Below are positions 27,546 through 36,879 of a stretch of DNA of 64,000 nt, one piece after another (position 1 is the stretch's first letter; the number at the start of each line of letters is the position of its first letter). The stretch is from Tenacibaculum sp. 190524A02b (GTDB lineage Bacteria > Bacteroidota > Bacteroidia > Flavobacteriales > Flavobacteriaceae), in NCBI RefSeq assembly GCF_964036645.1, contig NZ_OZ038525.1:2843501-2907500 (forward strand), in the 5' to 3' direction. Under the pieces are notes generated by a model, which saw only the letters and a program-made list of their open reading frames with translations, did not search any database and was not told the origin of the DNA. The position numbers and the translations under genes were made by a program.

Positions 27546-29690
27546 ATGAAAAAAATGTTACTATTTTTTATTGGATTTGCATCCTTAATGCAAGCTCAAA
27601 AAAAAGACATTTCTTTAGAAGATATATGGAAAAAAGGTACGTTCAGAGCAGATTACATGAATTCTTTAAACTCTATGAATGGCGATTTTTATTCTTTACT
27701 CAATTACAACAACGGAGGCACTACTGTAGATAAGTATAGTTACGAAACTTTAGAAAAAGTTGCTACTATTGTAAATAGCAAAGATTTAAAAGAATTATCT
27801 TCTTTTCAATCATACACTTTCAATAACGACGAAACCAAATTGATATTAGGCACCCAGTTTAAACCAATTTTTCGTCGTTCTTTTTTAGGTACCTATTATG
27901 TTTACGATATTGCTTCGAAATCGTTAGAGTTAATAGGCGAAGATATTCAAGAACCTACTTTTTCTCCTGACAGTAAAAAAATAGCCTATGCTAAAAACAA
28001 TAATTTATTTATTAAAAATCTTGTAAACTATGCCGTTTATCAAATAACTAGTAATGGTGAAAAAAACAAAATTATAAACGGTATTACCGATTGGGTTTAT
28101 GAGGAAGAATTTGCTTTTGTAAGAGCTTTTGAATGGAGTAAAGACAGTAAACACTTGGCTTTTTTACGTTTTGATGAAAGCAACGTAAAAACATTCTCTA
28201 TGGATGTATATGGTACTGATAAATATCCATCTCAACATGTTTTTAAATATCCAAAAGCAGGAGAAGATAATGCTAAAGTAACTTTAAACATTTTTTCTTT
28301 TGACACTAATAAAACTGCGGAAATAAGGGTTGGAGATTACGAATATATTCCAAGAATTAACTGGACTAATGAAGGAAATTTATTAGCTGTAAGAACATTA
28401 AATCGTCATCAAAATGATTTAAAAATGTATTTTGTTAATGCCAACACATATGATAGTAATTTGGTTTTAAATGAAAAAGACGTAGCTTATGTTGATGTTA
28501 CTGATGATTTAACTTTTTTAAATGATAATAGCTTTATATGGACTAGCGAAAAAGATGGGTATAATCACATCTATCACTACAATAATAAAGGAGAATTAAT
28601 TAACCAAATTACGAAAGGAAACTGGGATGTTACCTCTTACTATGGTTTTGATTCTGAGAAAAAAGAAATTTATTACCAATCTGTAGAAAATGGTTCTATT
28701 AATAGAGGTGTTTATAGCATTTCTTTAGACGGGAAAAACAAAAAAACTTTAAGTAATTCAAAGGGAACAAATAGAGGTTCTTTTAGTAAGAACATGCATT
28801 ATTTTATCAATACATTTTCTGATGCAAATACACCTCCATTGTATACCTTAAGAAATAGCAAAGGAAAAGTATTAAAAACTATAAAAGACAACAAAGCTCT
28901 AAAAGCTACGATTACTAATTATAACTTAAGTAAAAAGGAATTTTCTACCATTAACATTAATGGTAATGACTTAAATATGTTTATGATTAAGCCAGCTAAT
29001 TTTGATACTTCAAAAAAATATCCTGTTTTAATGTATCAATACTCTGGTCCAGGCTCACAAAGTGTTGCCAATAGTTGGAACAGTTCAAATGATTACTGGC
29101 ATCAAATGTTAGCTCAAAAAGGTTATATTATAGTTTGCGTTGATGGTAGAGGAACTGGTTTTAAGGGTAGAGACTTTAAAAAAATCACCTATTTAAATTT
29201 AGTTAAACACGAAACTGAAGATCAAATTGCTGTAGCAAAAGAATTGGCTAAACGTAATTATGTAGATGCTAAGAGAATTGGTATTTGGGGATGGTCTTTT
29301 GGTGGTCATATGAGTACTAATTGTTTATTAAAAGGAAATGATGTGTTTTCTACTGCAATTGCTGTAGCACCTGTTACTACTTGGCGTTTTTACGACACTA
29401 TTTATACCGAACGCTATATGCGTACTCCAGAAGAAAATCCTAATGGCTATGATGATAATTCACCTTTAAACTACCCTGAATTGTTAAAAGGAAAATATCT
29501 ATTAGTACATGGTACAGGTGATGATAATGTACATGTACAAAATGCTACAAGAATGGCTGAAGCTTTAATTCAAGCTAATAAGCAATTCGATTGGGCTTTC
29601 TATCCTGACAAAAACCATGGTATTTATGGTGGTAACACTCGTTTACACCTGTATACTAAAATGACAAACTTCATACAAAACAATCTATAA
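27546..29690 (+). CDS. S9-family peptidase, dipeptidyl-peptidase IV-like
   Basis: This 714-residue serine peptidase has a signal peptide (MKKMLLFFIGFASLMQAQ), so it is periplasmic or outer-membrane facing. A DPP-IV-type beta-propeller (about 80-430) is followed by a prolyl-oligopeptidase catalytic domain. The triad reads Ser584 in GWSFGGH, Asp659 in HGTGDDNVH and His691 in DKNHGIYGG. It probably removes dipeptides from peptide N-termini, often Xaa-Pro. The start at 27546 puts the signal peptide first; an ATG 33 bp upstream adds a non-signal stretch. Two peptide transporters follow on the same strand, suggesting a peptide-use unit. Confidence 0.93.
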   Translation: MKKMLLFFIGFASLMQAQKKDISLEDIWKKGTFRADYMNSLNSMNGDFYSLLNYNNGGTTVDKYSYETLEKVATIVNSKDLKELSSFQSYTFNNDETKLILGTQFKPIFRRSFLGTYYVYDIASKSLELIGEDIQEPTFSPDSKKIAYAKNNNLFIKNLVNYAVYQITSNGEKNKIINGITDWVYEEEFAFVRAFEWSKDSKHLAFLRFDESNVKTFSMDVYGTDKYPSQHVFKYPKAGEDNAKVTLNIFSFDTNKTAEIRVGDYEYIPRINWTNEGNLLAVRTLNRHQNDLKMYFVNANTYDSNLVLNEKDVAYVDVTDDLTFLNDNSFIWTSEKDGYNHIYHYNNKGELINQITKGNWDVTSYYGFDSEKKEIYYQSVENGSINRGVYSISLDGKNKKTLSNSKGTNRGSFSKNMHYFINTFSDANTPPLYTLRNSKGKVLKTIKDNKALKATITNYNLSKKEFSTININGNDLNMFMIKPANFDTSKKYPVLMYQYSGPGSQSVANSWNSSNDYWHQMLAQKGYIIVCVDGRGTGFKGRDFKKITYLNLVKHETEDQIAVAKELAKRNYVDAKRIGIWGWSFGGHMSTNCLLKGNDVFSTAIAVAPVTTWRFYDTIYTERYMRTPEENPNGYDDNSPLNYPELLKGKYLLVHGTGDDNVHVQNATRMAEALIQANKQFDWAFYPDKNHGIYGGNTRLHLYTKMTNFIQNNL

Positions 29691-29705
29691 CTAAATCATA
29701 GTAAA

Positions 29706-31127
29706 ATGAATACAGTAAAAGAAGTAAACCACGGTGAGCTTTGGGGGCATCCAAAAGGACTATATGTTTTATTTTTCGTAGAAATGTGGGAACGATTTTC
29801 ATATTACGGTATGAGAGCTATTTTAACATTATTTTTAGCTGCTCCAGTAATCCTAGGAGATCCGCAATCTGGATATGGATGGACAAACGCTGAAACATTA
29901 TCCTTTTATGGAACATACACCATGTTTGTTTATTTAACTTCAATTCCTGGAGGATGGATAGCAGATAAGTTTATTGGTCAAAAGAAAGCTGTTATGCTAG
30001 GAGGTTTGCTATTATGTGCTGGACATGGAATTTTAGCCATAGATGCTCAATGGGCTTTTTTCTCTGGTTTAGTACTAATTGTAATAGGTGTTGGTTTTCT
30101 AAAACCTAATATTTCTACTATGGTTGGTGGTTTATACAAACAGGGAGATGACAGAAGAGATAAAGGTTTTTATATATTTTATATAGGTATAAATTTAGGT
30201 GCCTTTTTAGGCGCTTTAATCGTTGGTGCAGTCGCTGCTAAATATGGCTGGCATTATGGATTTGGCTTAGCTGGAATAGGAATGGCTTTAGGTCAAATCG
30301 TATACATGTATGGGTTAAAATACTTAGAAGGTGTAGGTGAATTTTTAGGTAAAACAGATTCACCAGATAAAGAACTAATGAAAAAACCTTTAACTCCAGT
30401 TGAAAAGGATAGAATGACAGTAATGTTTTTATCATTTTTAATAATTATAGTTTTCTGGGGAGCTTTTGAACAAGCTGGAGGTTTAATGAGTTTATATACT
30501 GAACAAAAAACAAATAGAATGCTTTCTTTCTCCTTACCTCTTATAGGAAATGAAGTTCCTGCTGCTGTTTTCCAATCTATAAATGCTTTTTTCATAATTA
30601 TTTTTGGTGGATTAATTGGTGGCTTTTGGTATAACTGGGGAAGAAAAGGTAAAGAATCTTCTTCTTTATTCAAAATGGCTATTGGTGTAATTATTATGGC
30701 TTTAGGCTTTTTCTTTATGAGTAAAGCAAGTACTGAAGTGGTAATGAACGGAAATGAGGTAGTGGAAAAATCTGCTATGATATGGCTTGTATTAGCATAT
30801 CTATTTCATACAATTGGAGAATTATGTGCTTCTCCAGTAGCTTTATCTTTTATCACAAAACTAGCTCCATTAAAATATGCTTCATTCATGATGGGAGCTT
30901 ATTTTGCTGCTACAGGGTTAGGTAACAAAGTTGCTGGTTTTGTAGGAGAACTATCAGAAGGAGCTGGTGAATTTCAAGTTTTCACAGGAATAGCGGTTTT
31001 TTGCACATTATTTGGTATTTTAATTTTATTGATTTTAAAACCATTAAAACGACTAACTCATGGAGCCGAAAATATTAAAGGTACCTCAAACGAAGAAGCA
31101 GAAGGATTTGAATTAGCAGATAATTAA
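29706..31127 (+). CDS. POT/PTR-family proton-coupled peptide transporter
   Basis: This 473-residue inner-membrane protein has 12 or more hydrophobic segments. It has the POT proton-coupling motif EMWERFSYYGMRA, the PTR2 signatures GGWIADKFIGQKKAV and FYIFYIGINLGAF, and the later GAFEQAGG. It should import di- and tripeptides with protons. It starts 15 bp after the S9 peptidase and is probably co-transcribed with it. A terminator follows at 31147. Confidence 0.93.
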   Translation: MNTVKEVNHGELWGHPKGLYVLFFVEMWERFSYYGMRAILTLFLAAPVILGDPQSGYGWTNAETLSFYGTYTMFVYLTSIPGGWIADKFIGQKKAVMLGGLLLCAGHGILAIDAQWAFFSGLVLIVIGVGFLKPNISTMVGGLYKQGDDRRDKGFYIFYIGINLGAFLGALIVGAVAAKYGWHYGFGLAGIGMALGQIVYMYGLKYLEGVGEFLGKTDSPDKELMKKPLTPVEKDRMTVMFLSFLIIIVFWGAFEQAGGLMSLYTEQKTNRMLSFSLPLIGNEVPAAVFQSINAFFIIIFGGLIGGFWYNWGRKGKESSSLFKMAIGVIIMALGFFFMSKASTEVVMNGNEVVEKSAMIWLVLAYLFHTIGELCASPVALSFITKLAPLKYASFMMGAYFAATGLGNKVAGFVGELSEGAGEFQVFTGIAVFCTLFGILILLILKPLKRLTHGAENIKGTSNEEAEGFELADN

Positions 31128-31146
31128 TATACACTATACAAACATG

Positions 31147-31181
31147 CCTCACATACTAAAATTTAATGTGAGGTTTTGTTT
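31147..31181 (+). terminator. Terminator between the two POT transporter genes
   Basis: CCTCACAT (31147-31154) pairs with ATGTGAGG (31166-31173), followed by a T-rich tail. It implies at least partial separation of transcription of the two transporters. Confidence 0.75.
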
Positions 31182-31202
31182 TGTTTATAAACTACATAAC
31201 AA

Positions 31203-32978
31203 ATGAGTACAGACATTAAAAACCTCTTTAAAGACAAAGTTCTTGGGCATCCAGCAGGATTGTTCGTATTATTCTTTACAGAAATGTGGGAACGTTTTTC
31301 CTTTTATGGAATGCGTGTATTATTGGTAAACTTTTTAACTACAGCAGCTATTGGAGCAAACCCTGGTTGGGAATGGTCTGCCGAAAATGCAAATGCATTA
31401 TTTGGAACCTATGCTATGCTATTATACGTGACGCCTATTTTGGGTGGTATTATCGCAGATAAAATTACAGGATATAGGTGGGCTATAGTTATTGGATCTT
31501 TAATTATGACCTTAGGACATGCTTCTATGGCATTAGAAACAGAGTTTTCTTTATATGGAGGACTTGCTTTATTAGTAATAGGTACTGGTTTTTTTAAACC
31601 TAACATTACCTCCACTATTTCAGAAATGTATAAAGAAAATCCAGAAAAGAAAGATGGTGCTTATACTATTTTTTATATGGGAGTTAACTCTGGTGCTTTC
31701 TTCGGAATGTTACTTTGTGGATATTTAGCTGAAAAAGTTGGATGGGCATACGGATTTGGTTTAGCTGGAATTTTTATGCTACTAGGTACTATTCAGTTTT
31801 GGTTAGCTGGTGATTTATTTGGTAGTATTGGTGCTAAACCATCTAAAGTTGTTGAAGTTGAAATTCCTCAAAACATTAATGAAGAATCTCCTAAAGAAAG
31901 TATCGATGGAAATGAAGAACCATTAAATCCATTTACTCAAATAGATAAAATATTAATTGCTATATCTGCTATTCTTGGTATTGGATATGCTTTTAATGAT
32001 CCTTTATCTAAAATTGGAGGAATAGATATGTTCGCTGCTTTAAAAATAGGTGAATTAGAAGGACAATATGTAGCTGTTCTATTTGCTCTTGGTGTATTTT
32101 TATATCTGGTAATTAGTAGGATTAGTCGTTATACTAAAGTGGTTCGAGACAAAATGATTGCTTTTATCATTTTTGCTTTTTTTACGGTTTTTTTCTGGAT
32201 GTGCTTTGAACAAGGAGCTTCATCTTTAATCATTTTTGCTAGAGATAACGTAGATAGAGTATTAACTGGTAATTCTGCCTTATTATTCAATATAACCAAC
32301 ACACTTTTAACTGTTATTCCTTTAGGTATTATTACTTATGTTTTATTCTTACTTTGGAAAAAAACATTCAATAAAATACCTGGTTCAAATATTGTATTAG
32401 TAATTTGTTTTCTAATTATGTGGGGAATTGCTGGATGGATGTTAATGAGAGAGTTTTCTTCTGACATTTCTGAAATCACTGCTTCTTGGTTCTCAATATT
32501 AAATTCATTCTTTATTATTGCTTTTGCTTCCTTCTTTTCTAAATGGTGGGAAAGTAAATACAATCCTTCTGCTACAGGAAAATATGCTTTAGGGCTTATT
32601 ATAATGGCTATAGGTTTTGGCTTGCTAGCTTTTGGAGCTTACGGAATTACCGAAGGTGTTAAAGTAAGTATGATTTGGCTAATTTTGGCTTATTTATTCC
32701 ATACTTTAGGAGAACTTTGTTTATCTCCAGTTGGACTTTCATATGTTTCGAAACTAGTTCCAGCTAGAATGATTGCACTTATGTTTGGAATGTGGTATTT
32801 AGCCATTGCTATAGGTAATAAATTAGCCGCGGTAATTGGTGGTCAAATAGAAAATATTACACACCAGTACAGTTTATCTACTTTCTTTTTAATTTTTACA
32901 ATTGTTCCAACCATTGCTGGTTTAGCTATTCTAGCATTGAACCCTGTTATTAAAAAACTTATGCACGGAGTAAAATAA
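31203..32978 (+). CDS. Second POT/PTR-family peptide transporter, longer form
   Basis: This 591-residue transporter has the motif EMWERFSFYGMRV, GGIIADKITGYRWAIVIG and FYMGVNSGAFFG. It is about 120 residues longer than its neighbour, owing mainly to a hydrophilic stretch (about 215-245, rich in Glu, Asn, Pro) and extra central hydrophobic segments. The motif MCFEQGASS corresponds to the FEQ motif of POT transporters. It is a diverged paralogue rather than a recent tandem copy. A terminator follows at 33008. Confidence 0.92.
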   Translation: MSTDIKNLFKDKVLGHPAGLFVLFFTEMWERFSFYGMRVLLVNFLTTAAIGANPGWEWSAENANALFGTYAMLLYVTPILGGIIADKITGYRWAIVIGSLIMTLGHASMALETEFSLYGGLALLVIGTGFFKPNITSTISEMYKENPEKKDGAYTIFYMGVNSGAFFGMLLCGYLAEKVGWAYGFGLAGIFMLLGTIQFWLAGDLFGSIGAKPSKVVEVEIPQNINEESPKESIDGNEEPLNPFTQIDKILIAISAILGIGYAFNDPLSKIGGIDMFAALKIGELEGQYVAVLFALGVFLYLVISRISRYTKVVRDKMIAFIIFAFFTVFFWMCFEQGASSLIIFARDNVDRVLTGNSALLFNITNTLLTVIPLGIITYVLFLLWKKTFNKIPGSNIVLVICFLIMWGIAGWMLMREFSSDISEITASWFSILNSFFIIAFASFFSKWWESKYNPSATGKYALGLIIMAIGFGLLAFGAYGITEGVKVSMIWLILAYLFHTLGELCLSPVGLSYVSKLVPARMIALMFGMWYLAIAIGNKLAAVIGGQIENITHQYSLSTFFLIFTIVPTIAGLAILALNPVIKKLMHGVK

Positions 32979-33007
32979 CTCTAATAAAAAAGTTTATAAA
33001 ATAAGAT

Positions 33008-33043
33008 AACCTGTTAATTTAAAAACATTAACAGGTTTTTTTT
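33008..33043 (+). terminator. Terminator after the second POT gene
   Basis: AACCTGTTAAT (33008-33018) pairs with ATTAACAGGTT (33027-33037), followed by TTTTTT. The next promoter element begins right at its end. Confidence 0.92.
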
Positions 33044-33044
33044 G

Positions 33045-33052
33045 TAAATTTG
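33045..33052 (+). promoter_or_regulatory. Candidate -7 element (TAAATTTG) for the thioredoxin-like gene
   Basis: This exact TAnnTTTG match lies 2 bp after the preceding terminator and 19 bp before the ATG at 33072. The TTG box is not obvious because the terminator occupies that place. Confidence 0.5.
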
Positions 33053-33071
33053 GAATAGTTATTGAGACTAT

Positions 33072-33596
33072 ATGAGTATGAGAACATTAATAATATTAGC
33101 AATTGTATTTGCAACTACCTTTGGTATTCAGGCACAAACCGAGGTTAATTGGTTAACTTTTGAAGAAGCCATGGAGAAGAGTAAAGAAGATCCTAAACCT
33201 ATTTTAATAGATATTTATACAGATTGGTGTGGTTGGTGCAAGAAAATGGATAAAACCACCTATAAACACGAGGTTATTTCTAATTATATTAATGAAAATT
33301 ACTATCCTGTAAAATTAAATGGAGAAGAGAGAAAAGACATTGTCTATCAAGGAAAAACCTTCACCTATAAAGCCCAAGGAAGAAGAGGTTATCATGAGCT
33401 TGCTGCAGTTATAATGAAAGGCAGGCTTAGTTATCCTTCAACTGCATTTTTAAATAAAGATCGTCAATTATTACAAAATGTTCCTGGGTATTTAACCAAA
33501 GAGCGTTTTGAAAAAATATTAGCTTTTTTCAACAAAGAAAACTATAAAAAGTCCAGTTGGAAAGATTTTGAAAAGAATTTTAAAAGTTCTATTTAA
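33072..33596 (+). CDS. Secreted thioredoxin-like protein
   Basis: This 174-residue protein has a signal peptide (up to about residue 22, GIQAQ) and a thioredoxin-like fold with the redox motif CGWCKK in DIYTDWCGWCKKMDKTTY. The conserved cis-Pro region reads SYPSTAFLN. It should be a periplasmic thiol-disulfide protein. Relatives belong to the thioredoxin_7/DUF255 group. It converges with comEC, leaving 8 bp between the stop codons. Confidence 0.87.
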   Translation: MSMRTLIILAIVFATTFGIQAQTEVNWLTFEEAMEKSKEDPKPILIDIYTDWCGWCKKMDKTTYKHEVISNYINENYYPVKLNGEERKDIVYQGKTFTYKAQGRRGYHELAAVIMKGRLSYPSTAFLNKDRQLLQNVPGYLTKERFEKILAFFNKENYKKSSWKDFEKNFKSSI

Positions 33597-33604
33597 GCTA
33601 AAAT

Positions 33605-35635
33605 TTAATATTTAAAAGTACCGTTTTGAGCTGTATGCCAAAATGGTACTTTTTCTTTTTCACAAGTCTTTCTCCATCTTTCCACATAGCTATAATAACT
33701 ACTTCCATCAGCTATTATAAGTTTAGGTTTTGTAATATTTAGTAATCTTGATAAATTAATTTTTGGAGAGTTTCTAAGTAAAATAATAGGATTATTTCTG
33801 TTTAGAAACTTTTCATCATAAACTCCACTTTTATCTATTACAACAAACCTCTCTCCTTTCATTACATAAAATAAAGGAAGTTTATTTTTTATCTCTATTT
33901 TTATATCTTCTTTTCTAGCATATCCATTTATCCCTTTTTCTTTTCTAATTTTTAAGCTATCTAACGAATGAAATATTGTTATTTGATGAGCCTTTCTAAC
34001 TCCTATAATAGTCTCTTTTCTTTTATTAAAAATGATTAACTCTTGCTTCTGATCTCTTATATATTTTTCTAAAATATATTGTCCTTGAATCAACATCATG
34101 ATTAACAACACCCAAATTACATTTTTAAAAACTCTCTTTTTAAATAATTGAAATAGCATTATTAGAAGTAGGTACCAAAGAATTGTTTTTAATAAAGACA
34201 TAGAAATACCTGTAATTAAAAATTGATCTTGAGAAGCTATTTTCTCTATTATAGCGTTCATTTTAGTTATTATAAAGCTGTAACTATCAATTAAAAATGA
34301 AGGTGAAGCGTTAAATATTGATAGAAGAATTACAACTAACCCTAGCCCTAAAATAACTTCCAGAAATGGAATTATAAACAAACTAGATAACAAAAACAAA
34401 CTAGGGAACTGATGAAAATAATACAAACTCAATGGTAAAACAGCTACTTGTGCAGCTATAGATACCGTAATCAACTTCCATAATTTATCAATAACTAAAA
34501 TTCTACTACTAAACACCTGATAAATTTTTGGTTGTATCCAAACAATGCCAAAAACTGCCAGGTAACTCAATTGAAACCCTACACTAAAGACGAACATTGG
34601 TTTTATTAATAAAAGAAAAAACATAGAACTTATCAATACATGTTCTGTAACCTTTCTACTCTTAAACGATTCTCCTATAGTTATAAATGTAAACATTGTT
34701 ACTGCTCTTACTACTGAAGCTGATAAACCAGCTATAAAAGCAAAACTCCAAAGCATAAGTACCAATAAAACTCCTTTATATATTCTTCCGTACTTAAAAA
34801 ATAGCAAAGGCTTTAATACCAATGAAAACAATAATAATAAAACTCCAATATGCAATCCTGAAATAGCTAATAAATGAATAGCTCCAGCGTTTTTATATTG
34901 CTCTAATAACTGTTTATTAATATCATTTTTATCTCCTAAAAATAAAGCACTCATTATAGCTAAAACTTCATTTGAAAATCCTTGATTTTCTAATGAAGTT
35001 TTAACGCTACTTCGAACTAGACTAGCTAACCCAAATAATGTTCTTTTATCAGAATTTAATACTTTAAATTCATCCTTATTTAAATAAAGTGTATGATAAA
35101 TATATTTTTTAGCTAAAAAACTTCTATAGTCAAATTGCCCCAAATTATTAATTCTTTTCAGTCCATTTATATCCGGATGAAATACTACTACATTATCATC
35201 AACTTCAAACTCGTCTTTTAATACTTTTTTATATACACTCAAAAGTAGAAATCCTTTAGTTTTTTTTCCATCAACCTTTACGACTTCAGCTTTATAATTA
35301 TTAGAGTATTTATTACTATTTAATTTTTTATTAATTTTTAAAACAACTTCCCTTTTATTCTTTGAAAAGTTATCAAAATAATTATCATGATTTTGAGGGT
35401 TTTGAATATAAGTAATCACACTTCCTAGATTAACAAAAAACAACAAATTAGATACAAATCCTGCATTACCATTTTGAAAGTTTTTTGTTATAAGTAGTAG
35501 AATTAAAAATATTATTTGAATACTAATTACATATACAAAATCACATTTCCAAACCTGATAATAAAACTGTAAAAAAATTCCAATTATTAATGATATTAAG
35601 AAGTAAAATGGTGGGTATTTAAGTAAATTTTTCAT
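33605..35635 (-). CDS. ComEC/Rec2-family DNA-uptake channel protein
   Basis: This 676-residue inner-membrane protein has many hydrophobic segments. The N-terminal DUF4131-like region is followed by the Competence domain (about 200-480), with GAIHLLAISGLHIGVLLLLFSLV and FIAGLSASVVRAVTMFTFI. The C-terminal part (about 540-676) is soluble and shorter than in ComEC proteins with a full metallo-beta-lactamase domain. It is expected to pass single-stranded DNA into the cytoplasm during transformation. It is monocistronic and no other com gene is in the window. Confidence 0.88.
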   Translation of the reverse strand: MKNLLKYPPFYFLISLIIGIFLQFYYQVWKCDFVYVISIQIIFLILLLITKNFQNGNAGFVSNLLFFVNLGSVITYIQNPQNHDNYFDNFSKNKREVVLKINKKLNSNKYSNNYKAEVVKVDGKKTKGFLLLSVYKKVLKDEFEVDDNVVVFHPDINGLKRINNLGQFDYRSFLAKKYIYHTLYLNKDEFKVLNSDKRTLFGLASLVRSSVKTSLENQGFSNEVLAIMSALFLGDKNDINKQLLEQYKNAGAIHLLAISGLHIGVLLLLFSLVLKPLLFFKYGRIYKGVLLVLMLWSFAFIAGLSASVVRAVTMFTFITIGESFKSRKVTEHVLISSMFFLLLIKPMFVFSVGFQLSYLAVFGIVWIQPKIYQVFSSRILVIDKLWKLITVSIAAQVAVLPLSLYYFHQFPSLFLLSSLFIIPFLEVILGLGLVVILLSIFNASPSFLIDSYSFIITKMNAIIEKIASQDQFLITGISMSLLKTILWYLLLIMLFQLFKKRVFKNVIWVLLIMMLIQGQYILEKYIRDQKQELIIFNKRKETIIGVRKAHQITIFHSLDSLKIRKEKGINGYARKEDIKIEIKNKLPLFYVMKGERFVVIDKSGVYDEKFLNRNNPIILLRNSPKINLSRLLNITKPKLIIADGSSYYSYVERWRKTCEKEKVPFWHTAQNGTFKY

Positions 35636-35804
35636 AGCATGGTAAAGCTACAAAAAGTTATTTAAAGTCTATGTTAAATATCCGACCTCTAAAAACAAAC
35701 TATAAATCAATTTTTTAACTAAAAAAATCAAAAAAAATCACTATATTTAAGTCAGGCATATGATTTCAGCGGGGGTGATGAGTTATTAATTAAAAAACAT
35801 TAAT

Positions 35805-36428
35805 ATGCTACTGATCCAAAAGAAATTAGTCGAATTATTACATACTAAAAAGTATTATAGCAACTACTATAACCGATCTATTACCAAATACAGAGATATA
35901 AATGCATATATCACTTTATTTGACAGGTTGTCTAAAAAAAGTTGCCCAATTACTACGGATAAAAAAATAAACCACACTGCTTGTATTAACTTCGGTTGTA
36001 CTTTGAACAGTGTTAAAAGGGATTTGCACGCTTCATTTTCAATCGTTAAAGCTCAAAAGTTTTGTAATATACTTTTTTATAAGATGAAAATTGGCACTTA
36101 TAAAATCGTTGTAGAACTACACTTCTTTAAAAACAAGTTGGTTTTTTTCAAATATTTATTCCCTTCTTTAAGAAACCAAAGAGAAATTGAAAAACAATTA
36201 CGTAATAAATATTTAGAAAAAAACAGATTAATAGATTTTGACAGTCAATACATTATTGACCCTTATAATAATTACATTAAAATAGATAATGAAGTATGTT
36301 TTTCTATATATTATATCTCTCCAAACTTTGGTTTCTTTGAATATCTTTCACAAAGAAGGAAAATATTAAAAAAAGACATAAAACTAAAAAAACAATTAAC
36401 CTACACAGAATTAATAGATAAACTATAA
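35805..36428 (+). CDS. Hypothetical protein, Lys/Tyr-rich
   Basis: This is a 207-residue protein I cannot assign to a family. It has no signal peptide or membrane segment, is rich in Lys, Tyr, Asn and Ile, and has four cysteines in its first half (the KKSCPITTDKKINHTACINFGC region). The C-terminal third is basic. Its codon use is the AT-rich style of its surroundings. It is flanked by gaps of about 170 bp and 365 bp, has a terminator at 36555, and looks like a stand-alone accessory gene. Whether it is expressed is not shown by sequence. Confidence 0.5.
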   Translation: MLLIQKKLVELLHTKKYYSNYYNRSITKYRDINAYITLFDRLSKKSCPITTDKKINHTACINFGCTLNSVKRDLHASFSIVKAQKFCNILFYKMKIGTYKIVVELHFFKNKLVFFKYLFPSLRNQREIEKQLRNKYLEKNRLIDFDSQYIIDPYNNYIKIDNEVCFSIYYISPNFGFFEYLSQRRKILKKDIKLKKQLTYTELIDKL

Positions 36429-36464
36429 CTACCGGTACTCATTCCGTCTTTTAAAATTACACTT

Positions 36465-36480
36465 TGTAACTATTGTTACA
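36465..36480. promoter_or_regulatory. 16-bp palindrome TGTAAC-N4-GTTACA
   Basis: A perfect 6-bp inverted repeat with a 4-bp spacer lies 37 bp after the hypothetical gene. A -7-like TAATTTTG follows at 36502-36509. It has the shape of a dimeric regulator site but no regulator is assigned. Confidence 0.3.
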
Positions 36481-36554
36481 TAATCAGTAATTAGGTTTAT
36501 CTAATTTTGCCCATAATTAACACCTCCTTTTTTTATATATCCCTTAAAATAAAG

Positions 36555-36587
36555 AAAGCAATAGAATTAAAATCTGTTGCTTTTTTA
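36555..36587 (+). terminator. Terminator downstream of the hypothetical gene
   Basis: AAAGCAA (36555-36561) pairs with TTGCTTT (36577-36583), with an inner AGA/TCT pairing, and is followed by T residues to 36586. It lies about 130 bp after the stop at 36428. Confidence 0.7.
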
Positions 36588-36752
36588 CTTTTATAAATGA
36601 AGTTTTAAGTGGTAAAAAATTTAATTATAATAAGAAACCTTTCTAAAAAAACTTAAGTATACAATCGTTCTTTATTATCCTAGAAAAACTAAATTGTTCA
36701 ATAGCAATAAACGAACACTAGCCTTGTCGGGAAGATTAAATGACTAGAAACT

Positions 36753-36786
36753 AAAAAACTCTTTAACTATAAAGGCTAAAGAGTTT
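36753..36786 (-). terminator. Terminator of the yqeY-tRNA-Arg unit
   Basis: AAACTCTTTA (36756-36765) pairs with TAAAGAGTTT (36777-36786), followed on the minus strand by a T tract (complement of 36753-36758). It lies 7 bp beyond the 3' end of the tRNA. Confidence 0.85.
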
Positions 36787-36793
36787 AAAAAAG

Positions 36794-36866
36794 CGACCCA
36801 GGAAGGACTCGAACCCTCATCGTCAGAGCCGAAATCTGATGTTCTATCCAATTGAACTACAAGGTC
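36794..36866 (-). tRNA. tRNA-Arg (anticodon UCG)
   Basis: The minus strand folds into a 73-nt cloverleaf: acceptor GACCTTG/CTGGGTC, D-arm GTTC...GAAC, anticodon stem TCAGA/TCTGA with loop TTTCGGC (anticodon TCG), and T-arm GAGGG-TTCGAGT-CCTTC. The discriminator is G and CCA is not encoded. The acceptor stem has a T-T mismatch at 6:67 and a T-G wobble at 5:68. It reads CGA codons and probably other CGN codons. It lies 13 bp after yqeY on the same strand. Confidence 0.92.
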
Positions 36867-36879
36867 ATTATATTTTTCT

